NCBI RefSeq assembly: GCF_002014855.1
Contig: NZ_MUYV01000002.1
Coordinates: forward strand, 53,941 to 117,940
Source of the DNA: Moraxella porci DSM 25326
GTDB taxonomy: Bacteria > Pseudomonadota > Gammaproteobacteria > Pseudomonadales > Moraxellaceae
Direction of reading: 5' to 3'
Length of the DNA: 64,000 bases
In this document: positions 26,071 through 37,048 of the stretch, in pieces
How positions within the stretch are numbered: position 1 is the stretch's first letter
Layout of the letters: each line of letters opens with the position of its first letter
Position numbers and translations under genes: made by a program
The notes under the pieces: generated by a model
What the model was told of the DNA's origin: nothing
What the model saw: the letters and a program-made list of their open reading frames with translations, nothing else
The model's database searches: none

Positions 26071-26424
26071 TTACTCACTTGTTTGGCTCGACTCGGTTGC
26101 AGGTTTGGCACTGGGTGTGATTACGCGGCGGCTATCGGCACTTGGGAAAAACATGCCCAACTCACTCACCGCACGGCTGGCCACTTGTGGGGTAGCGCTG
26201 AATGTCTGCTGCTCAATCATCAGCCGCTGCTCTTCGATTTTTAATAGATTCAATTCACGGCTAAGTTTTTGTAGCTCGATGTAAGTTTCATGACGGGTTT
26301 GAGTTTGGGTGACGATGCCCAGCGCTGTCGCAAAAATCATCACCACCAAAATCGCCAGCACCGCTCTTAGAATCCAAATCATGCTGCCATTGCTCGTCTT
26401 CGCTGTCAGATGAGAATTGCTCAT
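26071..26424 (-). CDS. ftsL: FtsL, cell-division protein
   Basis: 117-residue bitopic protein: short cytoplasmic tail, one membrane helix at about 17-39, then a periplasmic leucine-zipper-like coiled coil (L-S-R-E-L-N-L-L-K-I-E-E-Q-R-L). It forms the FtsQLB complex that activates septal synthesis. Identity rests on size, topology and its conserved place between rsmH and ftsI. Confidence 0.9.
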   Translation of the reverse strand: MSNSHLTAKTSNGSMIWILRAVLAILVVMIFATALGIVTQTQTRHETYIELQKLSRELNLLKIEEQRLMIEQQTFSATPQVASRAVSELGMFFPSADSRRVITPSAKPATESSQTSE

Positions 26425-26513
26425 GTCACTTACCGCCTATCCATTCAATCCAATGTATCAATCTTTAATCGATCTTAAGTTTATATTACCAAGCACTGCC
26501 CGATCCGCCGACC

Positions 26514-27494
26514 TTAGGCATCCACCCATGCCACATCACTACGCATCGCGCCACGCAGCCATGCACTGCGCGCACGGGGATTGGCTTTGACTTCGGCATC
26601 ACTGGGCGCGACGCGCTTTGGTTTACCAAAGTATTTGGGACGCACAGGCGGCATCGGCAGATGCGCATCTTCTTCGTATTGCCCACGGCTATGTCTTTGT
26701 AAGAACTGCTTGATACGGCGATCTTCAAGCGAATGAAAGCTGATCACCGCAAGCTCACCGCCTGCCTTTAGCACCCTGATGCTCTGCTCTAGAAAATCAT
26801 CGACATCGCCAAGCTCATTATTGATAAAAATCCGCATCGCTTGAAAGCTTTGGGTGGCAGGATGCTTGCCCTTTTGCCAATTTGGATGTGCCTGTTTGAT
26901 GACCTCTGCCAGCGCCAGCGTTGAGTCATAATTTTCCATCGCCTTGATCGCCCGAGCGATACGCCGTGAATGACGCTCTTCGCCATATTCAAACAATACA
27001 TCGGCAAGTTCATCGGCAGATACACGATTCAGCCACGCCGACACAGGCTCGCCACGCGTGGTATCCATCCGCATATCCACCGCCCCATCTCGCATAAAGC
27101 TAAAGCCACGAGCGCCATCATCCAGCTGTGGGCTTGACACACCAAGGTCTGCCATCAAGCCATCAATCTTATCAATACCCAGTGCCATCAGGCTATCTGA
27201 TAGGCTTGCAAAGCTGTCATGCACCACTTTGATGCGCGCATCTGCCTGTGCCAAGTCCTGTGCCACAGCGATGGCTTCAGGGTCTTTATCAAACACCACA
27301 AGACAAGCATCATCGGCCAGATACTCCAGCAGCAAGCGGCTATGCCCACCCCGCCCAAAGGTCGCATCGACATAGATGCCCGAGACCGACTGCTTTGGCA
27401 CATCAGCAAGTGTCTTGACGCCAAGCACCATCGCCACTGTCTCTTCGAGTAAGACAGTGGTGTGACTAAATTCGGCTACAGCTTGGCTTGACAT
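26514..27494 (-). CDS. rsmH: RsmH, 16S rRNA m4C1402 methyltransferase
   Basis: 326-residue S-adenosylmethionine-dependent methyltransferase (MraW). The SAM-binding loop is D-A-T-F-G-R-G-G-H-S near 43-52, with later family motifs D-L-G-V-S-S-P-Q-L-D and I-S-F-H-S-L-E-D-R. It modifies the ribosomal decoding site. It is the first gene of the division cluster; mraZ, which usually precedes it, is not present in the 361 bases upstream. Confidence 0.97.
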   Translation of the reverse strand: MSSQAVAEFSHTTVLLEETVAMVLGVKTLADVPKQSVSGIYVDATFGRGGHSRLLLEYLADDACLVVFDKDPEAIAVAQDLAQADARIKVVHDSFASLSDSLMALGIDKIDGLMADLGVSSPQLDDGARGFSFMRDGAVDMRMDTTRGEPVSAWLNRVSADELADVLFEYGEERHSRRIARAIKAMENYDSTLALAEVIKQAHPNWQKGKHPATQSFQAMRIFINNELGDVDDFLEQSIRVLKAGGELAVISFHSLEDRRIKQFLQRHSRGQYEEDAHLPMPPVRPKYFGKPKRVAPSDAEVKANPRARSAWLRGAMRSDVAWVDA

Positions 27495-29358
<1,864 letters not shown>

Positions 29359-29437
29359 TCGGTGATTGGATTTGATAAAGACAGAGCCAAATCACGGGTG
29401 TCGATGGCCAAATCTGCAAATTTTTTGCAAAAAAGTC

Positions 29438-29465
29438 TTGACGCTCCCAAAAATTACTGTATAAT
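29438..29465 (+). promoter_or_regulatory. Strong promoter of the tRNA-Ala/tRNA-Glu unit
   Basis: TTGACG (29438-29443), a 16-base spacer and TATAAT (29460-29465), followed by a GC-containing start region, 16 bases before tRNA-Ala. The near-consensus form suits stable RNA transcription. Confidence 0.8.
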
Positions 29466-29481
29466 ACGCACTCATTAGCAC

Positions 29482-29557
29482 GGGGCTATAGCTCAGTTGG
29501 TAGAGCACTTGCATGGCATGCAAGGGGTCAGCGGTTCGACTCCGCTTAGCTCCACCA
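29482..29557 (+). tRNA. tRNA-Ala (anticodon GGC)
   Basis: 76 bases including CCA. The acceptor stem GGGGCTA pairs with TAGCTCC (one G-T pair). The anticodon stem CTTGC/GCAAG encloses ATGGCAT, giving GGC. The T arm contains GGTTCGACTCC. Confidence 0.97.
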
Positions 29558-29570
29558 AATTGCTAATGAG

Positions 29571-29654
29571 GAATGTAAGCACCTAGGCATTTTCTTACAT
29601 TCTAAGCTTAAACGCTTAAATTTGAGTTATTTTATTGATTAAAAATAAAATAAC
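29571..29654 (+). repeat. Two hairpins in the tRNA-Ala/tRNA-Glu spacer
   Basis: GAATGTAAG (29571-29579) is exactly inverted at 29594-29602. GTTATTTTAT (29626-29635) is exactly inverted at 29645-29654. Neither has a terminal U run, so they are more likely processing or protective structures in the tRNA precursor than terminators. Confidence 0.5.
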
Positions 29655-29663
29655 GAACCTTGC

Positions 29664-29739
29664 GTCCCATTCGTCTAGAGGCCTAGGACACCGCCCTTTC
29701 ACGGCGGTAACAGGGGTTCGAATCCCCTATGGGATGCCA
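29664..29739 (+). tRNA. tRNA-Glu (anticodon TTC)
   Basis: 76 bases including CCA. The acceptor stem GTCCCAT pairs with ATGGGAT. The anticodon stem CCGCC/GGCGG encloses CTTTCAC, giving TTC. The T arm GGTTCGAATCC is canonical. Confidence 0.97.
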
Positions 29740-29823
29740 ATATTCTTCTCTATAGAGAGCAAATCGCCAGTCTTATATCAGACTGGCTTTTTTGTTTGTG
29801 ATGATTGTGTTGGATGGCGCATT

Positions 29824-30510
29824 ATGGCAAATTTTACCACTCACTTGAGCGTCGGCGCTGCTGGCAGCATCGTGATCGCTGCTGCTGGTTATTATTTTGA
29901 ACTGTATGGTCTGACAACAGCGGTGCTGTGCGCCATCGTTGGCACACTTGGCAGCCTATTGCCTGACATCGATCTTGAGCATTCACGCCCTGCCGCTCAA
30001 GGATTTCTAATCTTCTCGCTCATCACATCGACACTCATCACCATCTTATATGCCAACCGTTATACCGCCGATCAGCTGGTGCTTGATTCTTTGATTTTGT
30101 GGTTGGTGGCATTTTTATTGCTGCGCTTTGGGCTGTTTGAGACATTCAGCCGCCTGACTGTGCATCGCGGTATGGTACACTCTGTGCCATATATGGCGCT
30201 GTTTGGGCTGCTTTTGGCTTGCGGGGCGTTTTATGGGCTAAAGCTCACCGCCTTTGTCAGCTGGCTGTTTGGCTTGGTGCTGTTTGTCGGCGCCATGATC
30301 CACCTGCTGCTGGATGAGATTTATAGCGTCAATGTCTATGGCCTGCGCCTAAAAAAATCTGCTGGCAGTGCGTTTAAATTTTTTGAGCGCAAAAAGCCTG
30401 TACAATACGCTTGCCTTTATGCGCTACTGGCTGCAGTGGTCTATGTCGCGCCGCCTTATGGCGATCTGTGGCGCAGCTTAGTGCGCATCACGCGTCAGCT
30501 GATCAGCTAA
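29824..30510 (+). CDS. YdjM-family membrane metal-dependent hydrolase
   Basis: 228 residues from the ATG at 29824; an apparent longer frame starts within the tRNA region and is not used. It has about five hydrophobic helices and the family motifs L-L-P-D-I-D-L-E-H-S, H-R-G-M-V-H-S and H-L-L-L-D-E, whose His and Asp residues would bind metal. E. coli YdjM is LexA-regulated; the substrate is unknown. It follows tRNA-Glu and may be partly transcribed from the tRNA promoter. Confidence 0.8.
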   Translation: MANFTTHLSVGAAGSIVIAAAGYYFELYGLTTAVLCAIVGTLGSLLPDIDLEHSRPAAQGFLIFSLITSTLITILYANRYTADQLVLDSLILWLVAFLLLRFGLFETFSRLTVHRGMVHSVPYMALFGLLLACGAFYGLKLTAFVSWLFGLVLFVGAMIHLLLDEIYSVNVYGLRLKKSAGSAFKFFERKKPVQYACLYALLAAVVYVAPPYGDLWRSLVRITRQLIS

Positions 30511-30516
30511 GTACAG

Positions 30517-30960
30517 TCAAAAGCGAAATGCCATCCCTGTCGCCAGAAAACATAATGACCACAAACAAATCAGCCCTGCATGAATTGCCATCACCTTTAG
30601 GGTACTATCGGTAAATTTACCCTGCTCAAGCCTCGCTACCACCCTAAATCGAGCATGCAGTGCGGTGATGATGGTCAACAGCAGCCAAGTTAATTTGGCA
30701 TGAATCAAAGCAGTCAGATAGCCCATTGGTGTCAGCCAAGTTGCCACAGGTATAATGGCATTCATCATATACAGTCCTGTCAGTACCTGCACTGCCAATG
30801 CCGTCATGCCAAGCGGTTCGTAGCTTTTTTCAAACTTCAAAAAACCTGCCACATCTTGATCACGGACAAATCTTGGCATCAGGCGAATCAGCAAATACAG
30901 ATGCCCGCCCACCCAAATGCTTGCACCGATTAAATGTAAAAACAAGGCAATTTTCATCAT
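30517..30960 (-). CDS. CopD-family membrane protein
   Basis: 147-residue protein with four hydrophobic helices and conserved His residues in H-L-I-G-A-S-I-W-V-G-G-H-L near 9-21. It matches the short CopD-like family, linked to copper handling or haem-type electron transfer, without proof of either here. Its start overlaps the stop of the DUF3025 gene by four bases, so the two are co-translated. Confidence 0.8.
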   Translation of the reverse strand: MMKIALFLHLIGASIWVGGHLYLLIRLMPRFVRDQDVAGFLKFEKSYEPLGMTALAVQVLTGLYMMNAIIPVATWLTPMGYLTALIHAKLTWLLLTIITALHARFRVVARLEQGKFTDSTLKVMAIHAGLICLWSLCFLATGMAFRF

Positions 30961-31823
30961 TGTCTGCGTCCATCACGAAACACACTTTTATCCTGATAAA
31001 AGTCATCATCTTGACCATCCCAAAAATACGGCACGCCAAGTACAGGCAAAGGCTGCAAATCTCTTGGCGTAGCGGTAGGATTGGATAGCCAATGGTTGAG
31101 CTTCTGTGCGACAAGCTCATCCAATATCGACAAGCGTTCAGCAAAAGACATCTCAAAAAACGAGCCACCCACAGGGATAATCAGTGTATGACCGCATAGA
31201 TTTTTGCGTGGGTGGATCAGTTGTTCTAATAATGCATGCCCAAAGATAAATGCCTGGGCATGGACATCTGCTTGCTCATCGGTATTTGGCTGATGCCAAA
31301 ACTGTCTTGGGGCGACAAGCGACCCCGTCCAATCAAACTGACACAGACGCTCAGCGATATTCGCCCCGATCGCATCATCACTCACCGCTAGGATAATGCC
31401 ATTTTCATCAAATACCGTGATGGCATCACGCACACGATTACGCCCATTGCTCGAGTTGTCATCATCCAGATGCTTTAGATGGTGATGATTGAGCATGGCT
31501 TTGCACTTAGGATAAGTCGCCCAAATGCACGCACCGAACCAATCATGCAGATTATCCCGAGTGGGGATATTGCCAGTCTCGCCGATATAGCGCTCATACG
31601 CTACGCCATGTGGCAAATCGCTTTGATCGGTAAAGCGTAGCGATCGCCCTGTGTGGCTTGTTAGTGATAAATTATTTTCTTTGAAATACTCATTCAGCCA
31701 TGTAGCCAGCGGCACTTTGCCATCAGTCTGATAAGCCTGATGCATCGCCAACAATGGTGTCAGCCAAGGGCGTGATTTATCAATGGTCGCAAAAGCATCA
31801 ATAAAACTGATGGATGCCATCAC
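30957..31823 (-). CDS. DUF3025 protein
   Basis: 288-residue protein with the DUF3025 signature: G-V-A-Y-E-R-Y-I near 73-80 and P-T-R-D-N-L-H-D-W-F near 87-96, then P-K-C-K-A-M-L-N. The biochemical role of the family is unknown. No signal peptide. It overlaps both neighbours by four bases (amidotransferase upstream, CopD-like downstream), which makes a tight three-gene operon. Confidence 0.85.
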   Translation of the reverse strand: MMASISFIDAFATIDKSRPWLTPLLAMHQAYQTDGKVPLATWLNEYFKENNLSLTSHTGRSLRFTDQSDLPHGVAYERYIGETGNIPTRDNLHDWFGACIWATYPKCKAMLNHHHLKHLDDDNSSNGRNRVRDAITVFDENGIILAVSDDAIGANIAERLCQFDWTGSLVAPRQFWHQPNTDEQADVHAQAFIFGHALLEQLIHPRKNLCGHTLIIPVGGSFFEMSFAERLSILDELVAQKLNHWLSNPTATPRDLQPLPVLGVPYFWDGQDDDFYQDKSVFRDGRRQ

Positions 31824-32704
31824 ACACTCGCTCCCACTGAGCGTGCCAGTGCGATGCCCTCTTCGATGCTTAGATAAGTTTTTTTGCTTGGCGTATCACG
31901 AAACACCACATCACCATCTTGGAATATCAAACATTCATCGACCGCAAACTGCTGCCAAGATTCGTTATTGGTCAAAGGGATCGTGGTCATGATGGTGACT
32001 TTGTCGTTCTCGGTGGTGACATCTTGAAAATTAATGCTCATCTCACCGTCAGATAGCTTGGCCTCACCAAAAGGTGCTTTACGAGTCAAATAAAACAACA
32101 AGCTGCCAGCATACCCCAGCTGCCAGTCGCCATTAGAAATCAAGCAGTTAAACAAACCATTGGCAGACAGATAACGACATTGCGCGGTCAAAAATGTAAA
32201 CAAAGCCTCATCCGATGGACGGCTTTTGAAGGTGGCTTTTAGGCGGTTTAGTAGATAACAAAACGCCAGCTCGCTGTCCGTCGTCCCCACAGGCGCATAA
32301 TGCTCAGCATTGCCGTTGGTCATCAGTCGCTCGGTACGCTTGACAAAACTGTCGGTCATCTGCCCATTATGCGCAAATGCCCACTGCTCACCCCACACCT
32401 CACGCACGAACGGATGGATGTTGGCAAGGCCGTGTCCGCCTGTGGTGGCTTTGCGGATGTGTGCAATGACATTCATCGCACGGATGGGATAGTTATTGAT
32501 CAAATCCGCCACGGGTGATTGATGGCTGGGTTTATCATCATGAAATTGGCGCAGCCCGATGCCGCCCATCTCCGTTTTCTCAAAAAACGCAATCCCAAAC
32601 CCATCTTCGTGATGGTCGGTCAATCCGCCACGCTGCCGAAAGCCAGCAAAACTAAAACCGATGTCAGTGGGCGTGTTACAGTTCATTCCTAATAGTTGGC
32701 ACAT
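31820..32704 (-). CDS. Class II glutamine amidotransferase (YafJ-like)
   Basis: 294 residues from the ATG at 32704. This start puts Cys at position 2 (M-C-Q-L-L-G-M-N), which must become the N-terminal nucleophile after Met removal; the in-frame TTG two codons upstream would block that. Further motifs are H-E-D-G-F-G-I-A, A-H-I-R-K-A-T-T-G and F-A-H-N-G, all typical of Ntn glutaminase domains. No synthase domain is attached, so the ammonia acceptor is unknown; the YafJ/EgtC-like family includes peptide-type amidases. Confidence 0.88.
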   Translation of the reverse strand: MCQLLGMNCNTPTDIGFSFAGFRQRGGLTDHHEDGFGIAFFEKTEMGGIGLRQFHDDKPSHQSPVADLINNYPIRAMNVIAHIRKATTGGHGLANIHPFVREVWGEQWAFAHNGQMTDSFVKRTERLMTNGNAEHYAPVGTTDSELAFCYLLNRLKATFKSRPSDEALFTFLTAQCRYLSANGLFNCLISNGDWQLGYAGSLLFYLTRKAPFGEAKLSDGEMSINFQDVTTENDKVTIMTTIPLTNNESWQQFAVDECLIFQDGDVVFRDTPSKKTYLSIEEGIALARSVGASV

Positions 32705-32728
32705 AATCAATCTCTAATTAAAAAAACA

Positions 32729-33640
32729 TTATAGCACTAGCCATAAAATCACAGGCAAAGTCAGCATCGCAAGCAGCGTCTGCATACTGATGATGTTCGC
32801 CATCAATGGGTGGTTGCCGCCCAGCGCTTGGGTCAATGAAAATGCAGTTGGCGCGGTCGGCAGCGCAAAAAACAGCGTGATGATCTGCCGCTCAATGCCC
32901 ACCACACCCATCATCGTACACAGCGCATAGGCCAGCACTGGCATGCACAGCAGGCGAATCAGGCTGTTGGCGATGATGATGCCAAGCTCGCTCGATTTTA
33001 GGCGAAATTGCAACCCTGCACCGATGCACAACAGACCCAAAGGCAAGCTGGCTGAGGCCAATTGCCCAAAAAATCCCTCAACGCCTGCCATCAAAGTCAG
33101 CGATGAGGCATTGAACGCAAGCGCCAATGCACATGCCACAATCAGCGGATTTTTCAGCACATTCATCAGCAATAACCGGGCATCAAAGCCATGCTGTAGG
33201 CTCAGCGCAATGACAGAGATCACATTGATCGGCGGAATGAACAAAGCGATGATCAGCGAAAAGATCACCATGCCCGCCTCATCAAACAGTGATGCCACCA
33301 GCGCCAGCCCCACATAGGTATTAAAACGGATGGCGCTTTGCATATACACGCCGATGTCTTGTGGATGAATGTCAAATACTCGATGCGCCACAAAAATCGC
33401 AATACTCGCCAGCAGCAGCACCGCCAACACCACAGACAACGCCAGCGCAAACTTCGCCAAGTTCATGTCCGCTGTCGCCAAGTTTAGGAACAATAGCGCA
33501 GGGAACAGCAAATAATAATTGAGCCTATCTAACTGCTGCCAAGTCTTGGCACTCAAAAACCCTTGATGCTTTAGCACAAAGCCTGTCAAAATACACAGAC
33601 CCAATGGGATTAAGCTATTTATAATCGGTGCAATCATCAT
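32729..33640 (-). CDS. AEC-family transporter
   Basis: 303-residue inner-membrane protein with ten hydrophobic helices and the family's N-terminal A-P-I-I-N-S-L-I-P-L-G-L-C-I-L-T-G-F pattern. Members export auxin-like or organic acids and amino acids; the substrate here cannot be read. It lies 24 bases before the amidotransferase start and may be co-transcribed with it. Confidence 0.88.
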   Translation of the reverse strand: MMIAPIINSLIPLGLCILTGFVLKHQGFLSAKTWQQLDRLNYYLLFPALLFLNLATADMNLAKFALALSVVLAVLLLASIAIFVAHRVFDIHPQDIGVYMQSAIRFNTYVGLALVASLFDEAGMVIFSLIIALFIPPINVISVIALSLQHGFDARLLLMNVLKNPLIVACALALAFNASSLTLMAGVEGFFGQLASASLPLGLLCIGAGLQFRLKSSELGIIIANSLIRLLCMPVLAYALCTMMGVVGIERQIITLFFALPTAPTAFSLTQALGGNHPLMANIISMQTLLAMLTLPVILWLVL

Positions 33641-33678
33641 CCATCCATCTTGGCGTATTTATCGTCCCTGATCCTTGC

Positions 33679-34677
33679 TTAGACACGCCCCCAATGAAAA
33701 CTCGCCAAGCGTTTCATCAAATCAGGATTTTTGACCATAATATCATCGCCGGTACGCCCTTGCTCACGGTTATAATAGATGACATTGAGGCGTAGTAGCC
33801 AAAATATGGTCGCGCTATAGGCAAGCATCACAGGCAGGGCTTGTTTTTCGTCCGCTGTCAATGCTCGTACAGTCTCATAGCCTTTGATAAAGGCATCCAT
33901 CTTGGTGGTATCAAAATTCACGCTCTCGCCATTGGTGGCATTACCCCAAGTGGTACAAAAATCGTTAATAGTGATGGCGATGTCCATCAAATAATGCTCA
34001 ACAGACACTTCAGTAAAATCAAGTAAGCCTGTCAAGCGTGGCGTCTGTGCACTAAAATCCCACAAGGTATTGTCAGTAAACATATCCAGATGGCAAAGCC
34101 CTTTTGGCAGATCGCTTGGCAAATTGGCATATGCTGTCCAAATATCGTTCATCAAGCGCGCTTCATCGGTCGGCATAAAGGCAGTTTCACGCTCTTTGAC
34201 CCTTGCCCAGTCATACAGTGGCACGCCATAGTCTTCGGCAGGCTGTAGCGTGGTCAAGGTGTCATGCAGTACCGCCAATGCCTTACCCATCTCATAGCAC
34301 ATCACGGCATCTGTCTGCGTTGGATGTCTACCTGCCAATTTTGGCACAACCAAAATGGCTTTATTTTCATAACGCATCACACAGTCTTCACCGATTTGAT
34401 TGCCTTTGGCGGTGAGCTTAACCAAGGGTGGTGCAATCGGCAATTTGTCCTTTAAGGCATGCATGACGGTGGCCATTTTCATGATATCGGCAGGCACACG
34501 CTCTTCGTATAGGGTAAATACATAAGAAAAATCATCGCCTTCGTCGCCATCTGTCTGTACAAACCAGTTGGAGTTTTTCACGCCTTGGACGATGGGAATG
34601 GCTTTTTTGAATTTCACGCCAAACAAACCACAAAACGCAAAAAATTCATCTTCGGACAAATGGGTATAAACAGACAT
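33679..34677 (-). CDS. thrB: Homoserine kinase (ThrB, aminoglycoside-phosphotransferase type)
   Basis: 332 residues from the ATG at 34677, chosen because TAGGA lies upstream; an in-frame upstream start adds 11 residues without support. It opens M-S-V-Y-T-H-L as is usual for this kinase type. It has the catalytic loop L-C-H-L-D-M-F-T-D-N and the metal-binding L-L-D-F-T-E. It phosphorylates homoserine in threonine synthesis. This APH-fold form replaces the GHMP form of E. coli and is usual in Pseudomonas and Acinetobacter. No other thr genes are adjacent. Confidence 0.92.
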   Translation of the reverse strand: MSVYTHLSEDEFFAFCGLFGVKFKKAIPIVQGVKNSNWFVQTDGDEGDDFSYVFTLYEERVPADIMKMATVMHALKDKLPIAPPLVKLTAKGNQIGEDCVMRYENKAILVVPKLAGRHPTQTDAVMCYEMGKALAVLHDTLTTLQPAEDYGVPLYDWARVKERETAFMPTDEARLMNDIWTAYANLPSDLPKGLCHLDMFTDNTLWDFSAQTPRLTGLLDFTEVSVEHYLMDIAITINDFCTTWGNATNGESVNFDTTKMDAFIKGYETVRALTADEKQALPVMLAYSATIFWLLRLNVIYYNREQGRTGDDIMVKNPDLMKRLASFHWGRV

Positions 34678-34852
34678 AAGATTTCCTACAATTGACACAA
34701 CATCGGGCAAATCGCCCAGAATAAAAACTTGCTGATATTTTAATGATTTTTTGATAAAATTGCCAAGTTATTTTAGGATTAAGCAGTGATTATTTCTGGC
34801 ATAAGCGCCAATTACTGCCAACCATTGCCCATAATCTGCCATAGGATACGCC

Positions 34853-35635
34853 ATGCTTGCCAAACGCCTGATCCCTTGCCTTGATGTCGAAAATGGACGC
34901 GTCGTCAAAGGCGTAAATTTTGTTGATATCAAAGATGCAGGCGATCCTGTCGAAGTCTCAAAACGCTACAACGACCAAGGTGCCGACGAAATCACCTTTT
35001 TGGACATCACCGCCACTTCCGATGGCCGTGACACCACTTATCATACCGTTGAGCTGATTGCCAAATCCATCTTCATTCCACTGACCGTCGGTGGTGGCGT
35101 ACGCAAAATCGAAGACATTCGCAATCTACTAAATGCCGGTGCGGACAAGGTCGGCATCAACTCTGCTGCCATCACCAATCCTGATTTGGTCAATGATGCC
35201 GCGGCTCGTTTTGGCAATCAGTGCATCGTCGCCTCTATCGACGCCAAGCGAGTCACCAAGCCTGATGGTAGCACAGGCTTTGAAATTTTCACTCATGGCG
35301 GACGCAAAGCCACAGGCATCGATGCCATCGAATGGGCGGTAGAAATGACCAAGCGCGGTGCAGGCGAACTGCTTGTTACCAGTATGGATGGCGATGGTAC
35401 ACGCCGTGGCTATGACCTTGAGCTGACTCGCACCATTTCTGATCGTGTCAATATTCCCGTGATCGCATCGGGCGGTGTGGGCAATCTACAGCACTTGGCA
35501 GATGGTGTCACCCTAGGCGGTGCTGATGCGGTGTTGGCAGCGAGTATTTTTCATTTTGGTGATTATACCATCCGTCAAGCCAAAGAGTTTATGGCAGCCC
35601 AAGGCATTCCCATGCGATTGGTTGAGCCACGATAA
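34853..35635 (+). CDS. hisF: HisF, imidazole glycerol phosphate synthase cyclase subunit
   Basis: 260-residue TIM barrel. Catalytic Asp residues lie in [12 protein letters not shown] near the N-terminus and in A-S-I-D-A-K-R. Phosphate sites include V-G-G-G-V-R and A-S-G-G-V-G-N. With HisH it makes imidazole glycerol phosphate and AICAR in histidine synthesis. It stands alone here, apart from other his genes. Confidence 0.97.
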   Translation: MLAKRLIPCLDVENGRVVKGVNFVDIKDAGDPVEVSKRYNDQGADEITFLDITATSDGRDTTYHTVELIAKSIFIPLTVGGGVRKIEDIRNLLNAGADKVGINSAAITNPDLVNDAAARFGNQCIVASIDAKRVTKPDGSTGFEIFTHGGRKATGIDAIEWAVEMTKRGAGELLVTSMDGDGTRRGYDLELTRTISDRVNIPVIASGGVGNLQHLADGVTLGGADAVLAASIFHFGDYTIRQAKEFMAAQGIPMRLVEPR

Positions 35636-35716
35636 GGCAAGTTAAGCCAGTTTGTATTAGCCAATCAGACAGCTGAATCATGAGCAATTTTGCAATCAAA
35701 GGTTGCAAAATGACGC

Positions 35717-35745
35717 TTAAAAACACAGCCAATGTATGCTACAAT
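35717..35745 (+). promoter_or_regulatory. Promoter of the ribH-nusB-thiL unit
   Basis: TTAAAA (35717-35722), a 17-base spacer and TACAAT (35740-35745), with an extended -10 TGC just before it, 47 bases upstream of ribH. No FMN riboswitch-like leader fits in the short remaining leader. Confidence 0.5.
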
Positions 35746-35791
35746 AGCTTCATGACAATCATTCATATATTTTTAAAATTAGGATAAGACA

Positions 35792-36286
35792 ATGACAACT
35801 TATACTGCACAAAAAGCCGCCATCACGCACATCGAAGGCGCTTTGGACAATAACACTGCTGTACGCATCGGTATCGCTGTTGGCCGTTTTAATGGCTTTT
35901 TGGTCGAAAGCTTGGTTGAAGGTGCTATCGATGCCCTAGTACGCCACGGTGTGCAAGGCGAAAATATCGATGTAGTGCGTGTACCTGGTGCATTTGAGCT
36001 ACCACTCACCGCCAAGCGTCTGGCTGAGTCGGACAAATACGACGCCATCATCGTACTTGGTGCCATCATCCGTGGCGCGACACCGCATTTTGACATCGTC
36101 GCCAATGAGTCTGCCAAAGGCCTAAGCCAAGTCGCACTCAGCCTAGGCAAGCCTGTCATTAACGGCATCTTGACCACCGAAAACATCGAGCAGACCATCG
36201 AGCGTGCCGGCACCAAAGCAGGCAACAAAGGCTATGAAGCCGCGATGACCGCTCTTGAGATGGTCTCAGTCCTAAAAGCCATCTAA
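35792..36286 (+). CDS. ribH: Lumazine synthase (RibH)
   Basis: 164-residue enzyme that condenses the ribitylaminouracil and dihydroxybutanone phosphate intermediates to lumazine, the penultimate step to riboflavin. Motifs: G-R-F-N-G-F near 27-32, P-G-A-F-E-L-P-L, and [12 protein letters not shown], with the catalytic His. nusB follows, the classic ribH-nusB-thiL-pgpA order. Confidence 0.97.
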   Translation: MTTYTAQKAAITHIEGALDNNTAVRIGIAVGRFNGFLVESLVEGAIDALVRHGVQGENIDVVRVPGAFELPLTAKRLAESDKYDAIIVLGAIIRGATPHFDIVANESAKGLSQVALSLGKPVINGILTTENIEQTIERAGTKAGNKGYEAAMTALEMVSVLKAI

Positions 36287-36517
36287 GTTTTTCCCTCTTG
36301 GCATATCCATCGTTGGGTGGGTATGCTCGGTGCGTTTTGGCGACGCATCACGAATGAGTCATCATTCTGCACTATTTAATAGCTTCAATTGATCTTTTGC
36401 TTTGCAATCGGATGCTTGGCACGCCTTGCAAATTTGCTTAATTTGCCAATTTATGCACTGGCGAATTTATGGTATAGTAAGCCATATGCATCCTTTTGCC
36501 ATTACTGGACATCGTTT

Positions 36518-37045
36518 ATGACAGACCATATTATCCCATCAGACACAGGCTATAAGACTTCTCACACCGCCGTGCGTAAGGCGCGCCGTTTTGCCCTACA
36601 GGGTCTTTATGAGTGGCTATTGACCGATTATCGCTTCTCAAAAATCGATCGTCATCTGATGGGCGGCAACGAGCCACACACCATCGCCGCTCGTACTCGT
36701 GCGGACAATGCCATGCATACTGTGCATTTGGGCTATTATCATGAGCTGATGCGTCAGATTCCAGAGCAAGCAGATCAATTGGTGCTCGACATCTCAAGCT
36801 ACATCGATCGTAGCTTTGATCGCCTTGATACCATCGAAAAAGCAGTATTGCTGATCGGTGCGTATGAACTCAAACACAGCCTACATATTCCTTATAAAGT
36901 CGTCCTTGATGAAGCCATGCAGTTGAACACTCACTTTGGAGCAACCGATGCACATAAGCTAATCAATGCCGTGTTGGATCAATACGCCAAAGTCGTGCGT
37001 GAAGCCGAAGTCAACGCCGACCAAGCCAAAAAATCTGCCAACTGA
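36518..37045 (+). CDS. nusB: NusB, transcription antitermination factor
   Basis: 175 residues from the ATG at 36518; the frame stays open 43 codons further up but that part is not NusB-like. The body has [12 protein letters not shown] near 22-33 and [11 protein letters not shown] near the C-terminus. It binds boxA RNA with S10 and promotes ribosomal RNA transcription. Slightly longer than E. coli NusB (139 aa). thiL starts three bases after its stop. Confidence 0.95.
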   Translation: MTDHIIPSDTGYKTSHTAVRKARRFALQGLYEWLLTDYRFSKIDRHLMGGNEPHTIAARTRADNAMHTVHLGYYHELMRQIPEQADQLVLDISSYIDRSFDRLDTIEKAVLLIGAYELKHSLHIPYKVVLDEAMQLNTHFGATDAHKLINAVLDQYAKVVREAEVNADQAKKSAN

Positions 37046-37048
37046 CTT

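Noticed and set aside
29635..29823. Long upstream extension of the YdjM-like reading frame
   Set aside because: It runs through tRNA-Glu and has no family similarity; the ATG at 29824 begins the recognisable protein.
35638..35791. Possible FMN riboswitch ahead of ribH
   Set aside because: The promoter leaves only about 40 leader bases, too short for the RFN element, and no RFN core is visible.
36389..36517. N-terminal extension of NusB
   Set aside because: The extra 43 residues do not resemble NusB and contain the likely promoter region; the ATG at 36518 gives the usual start.
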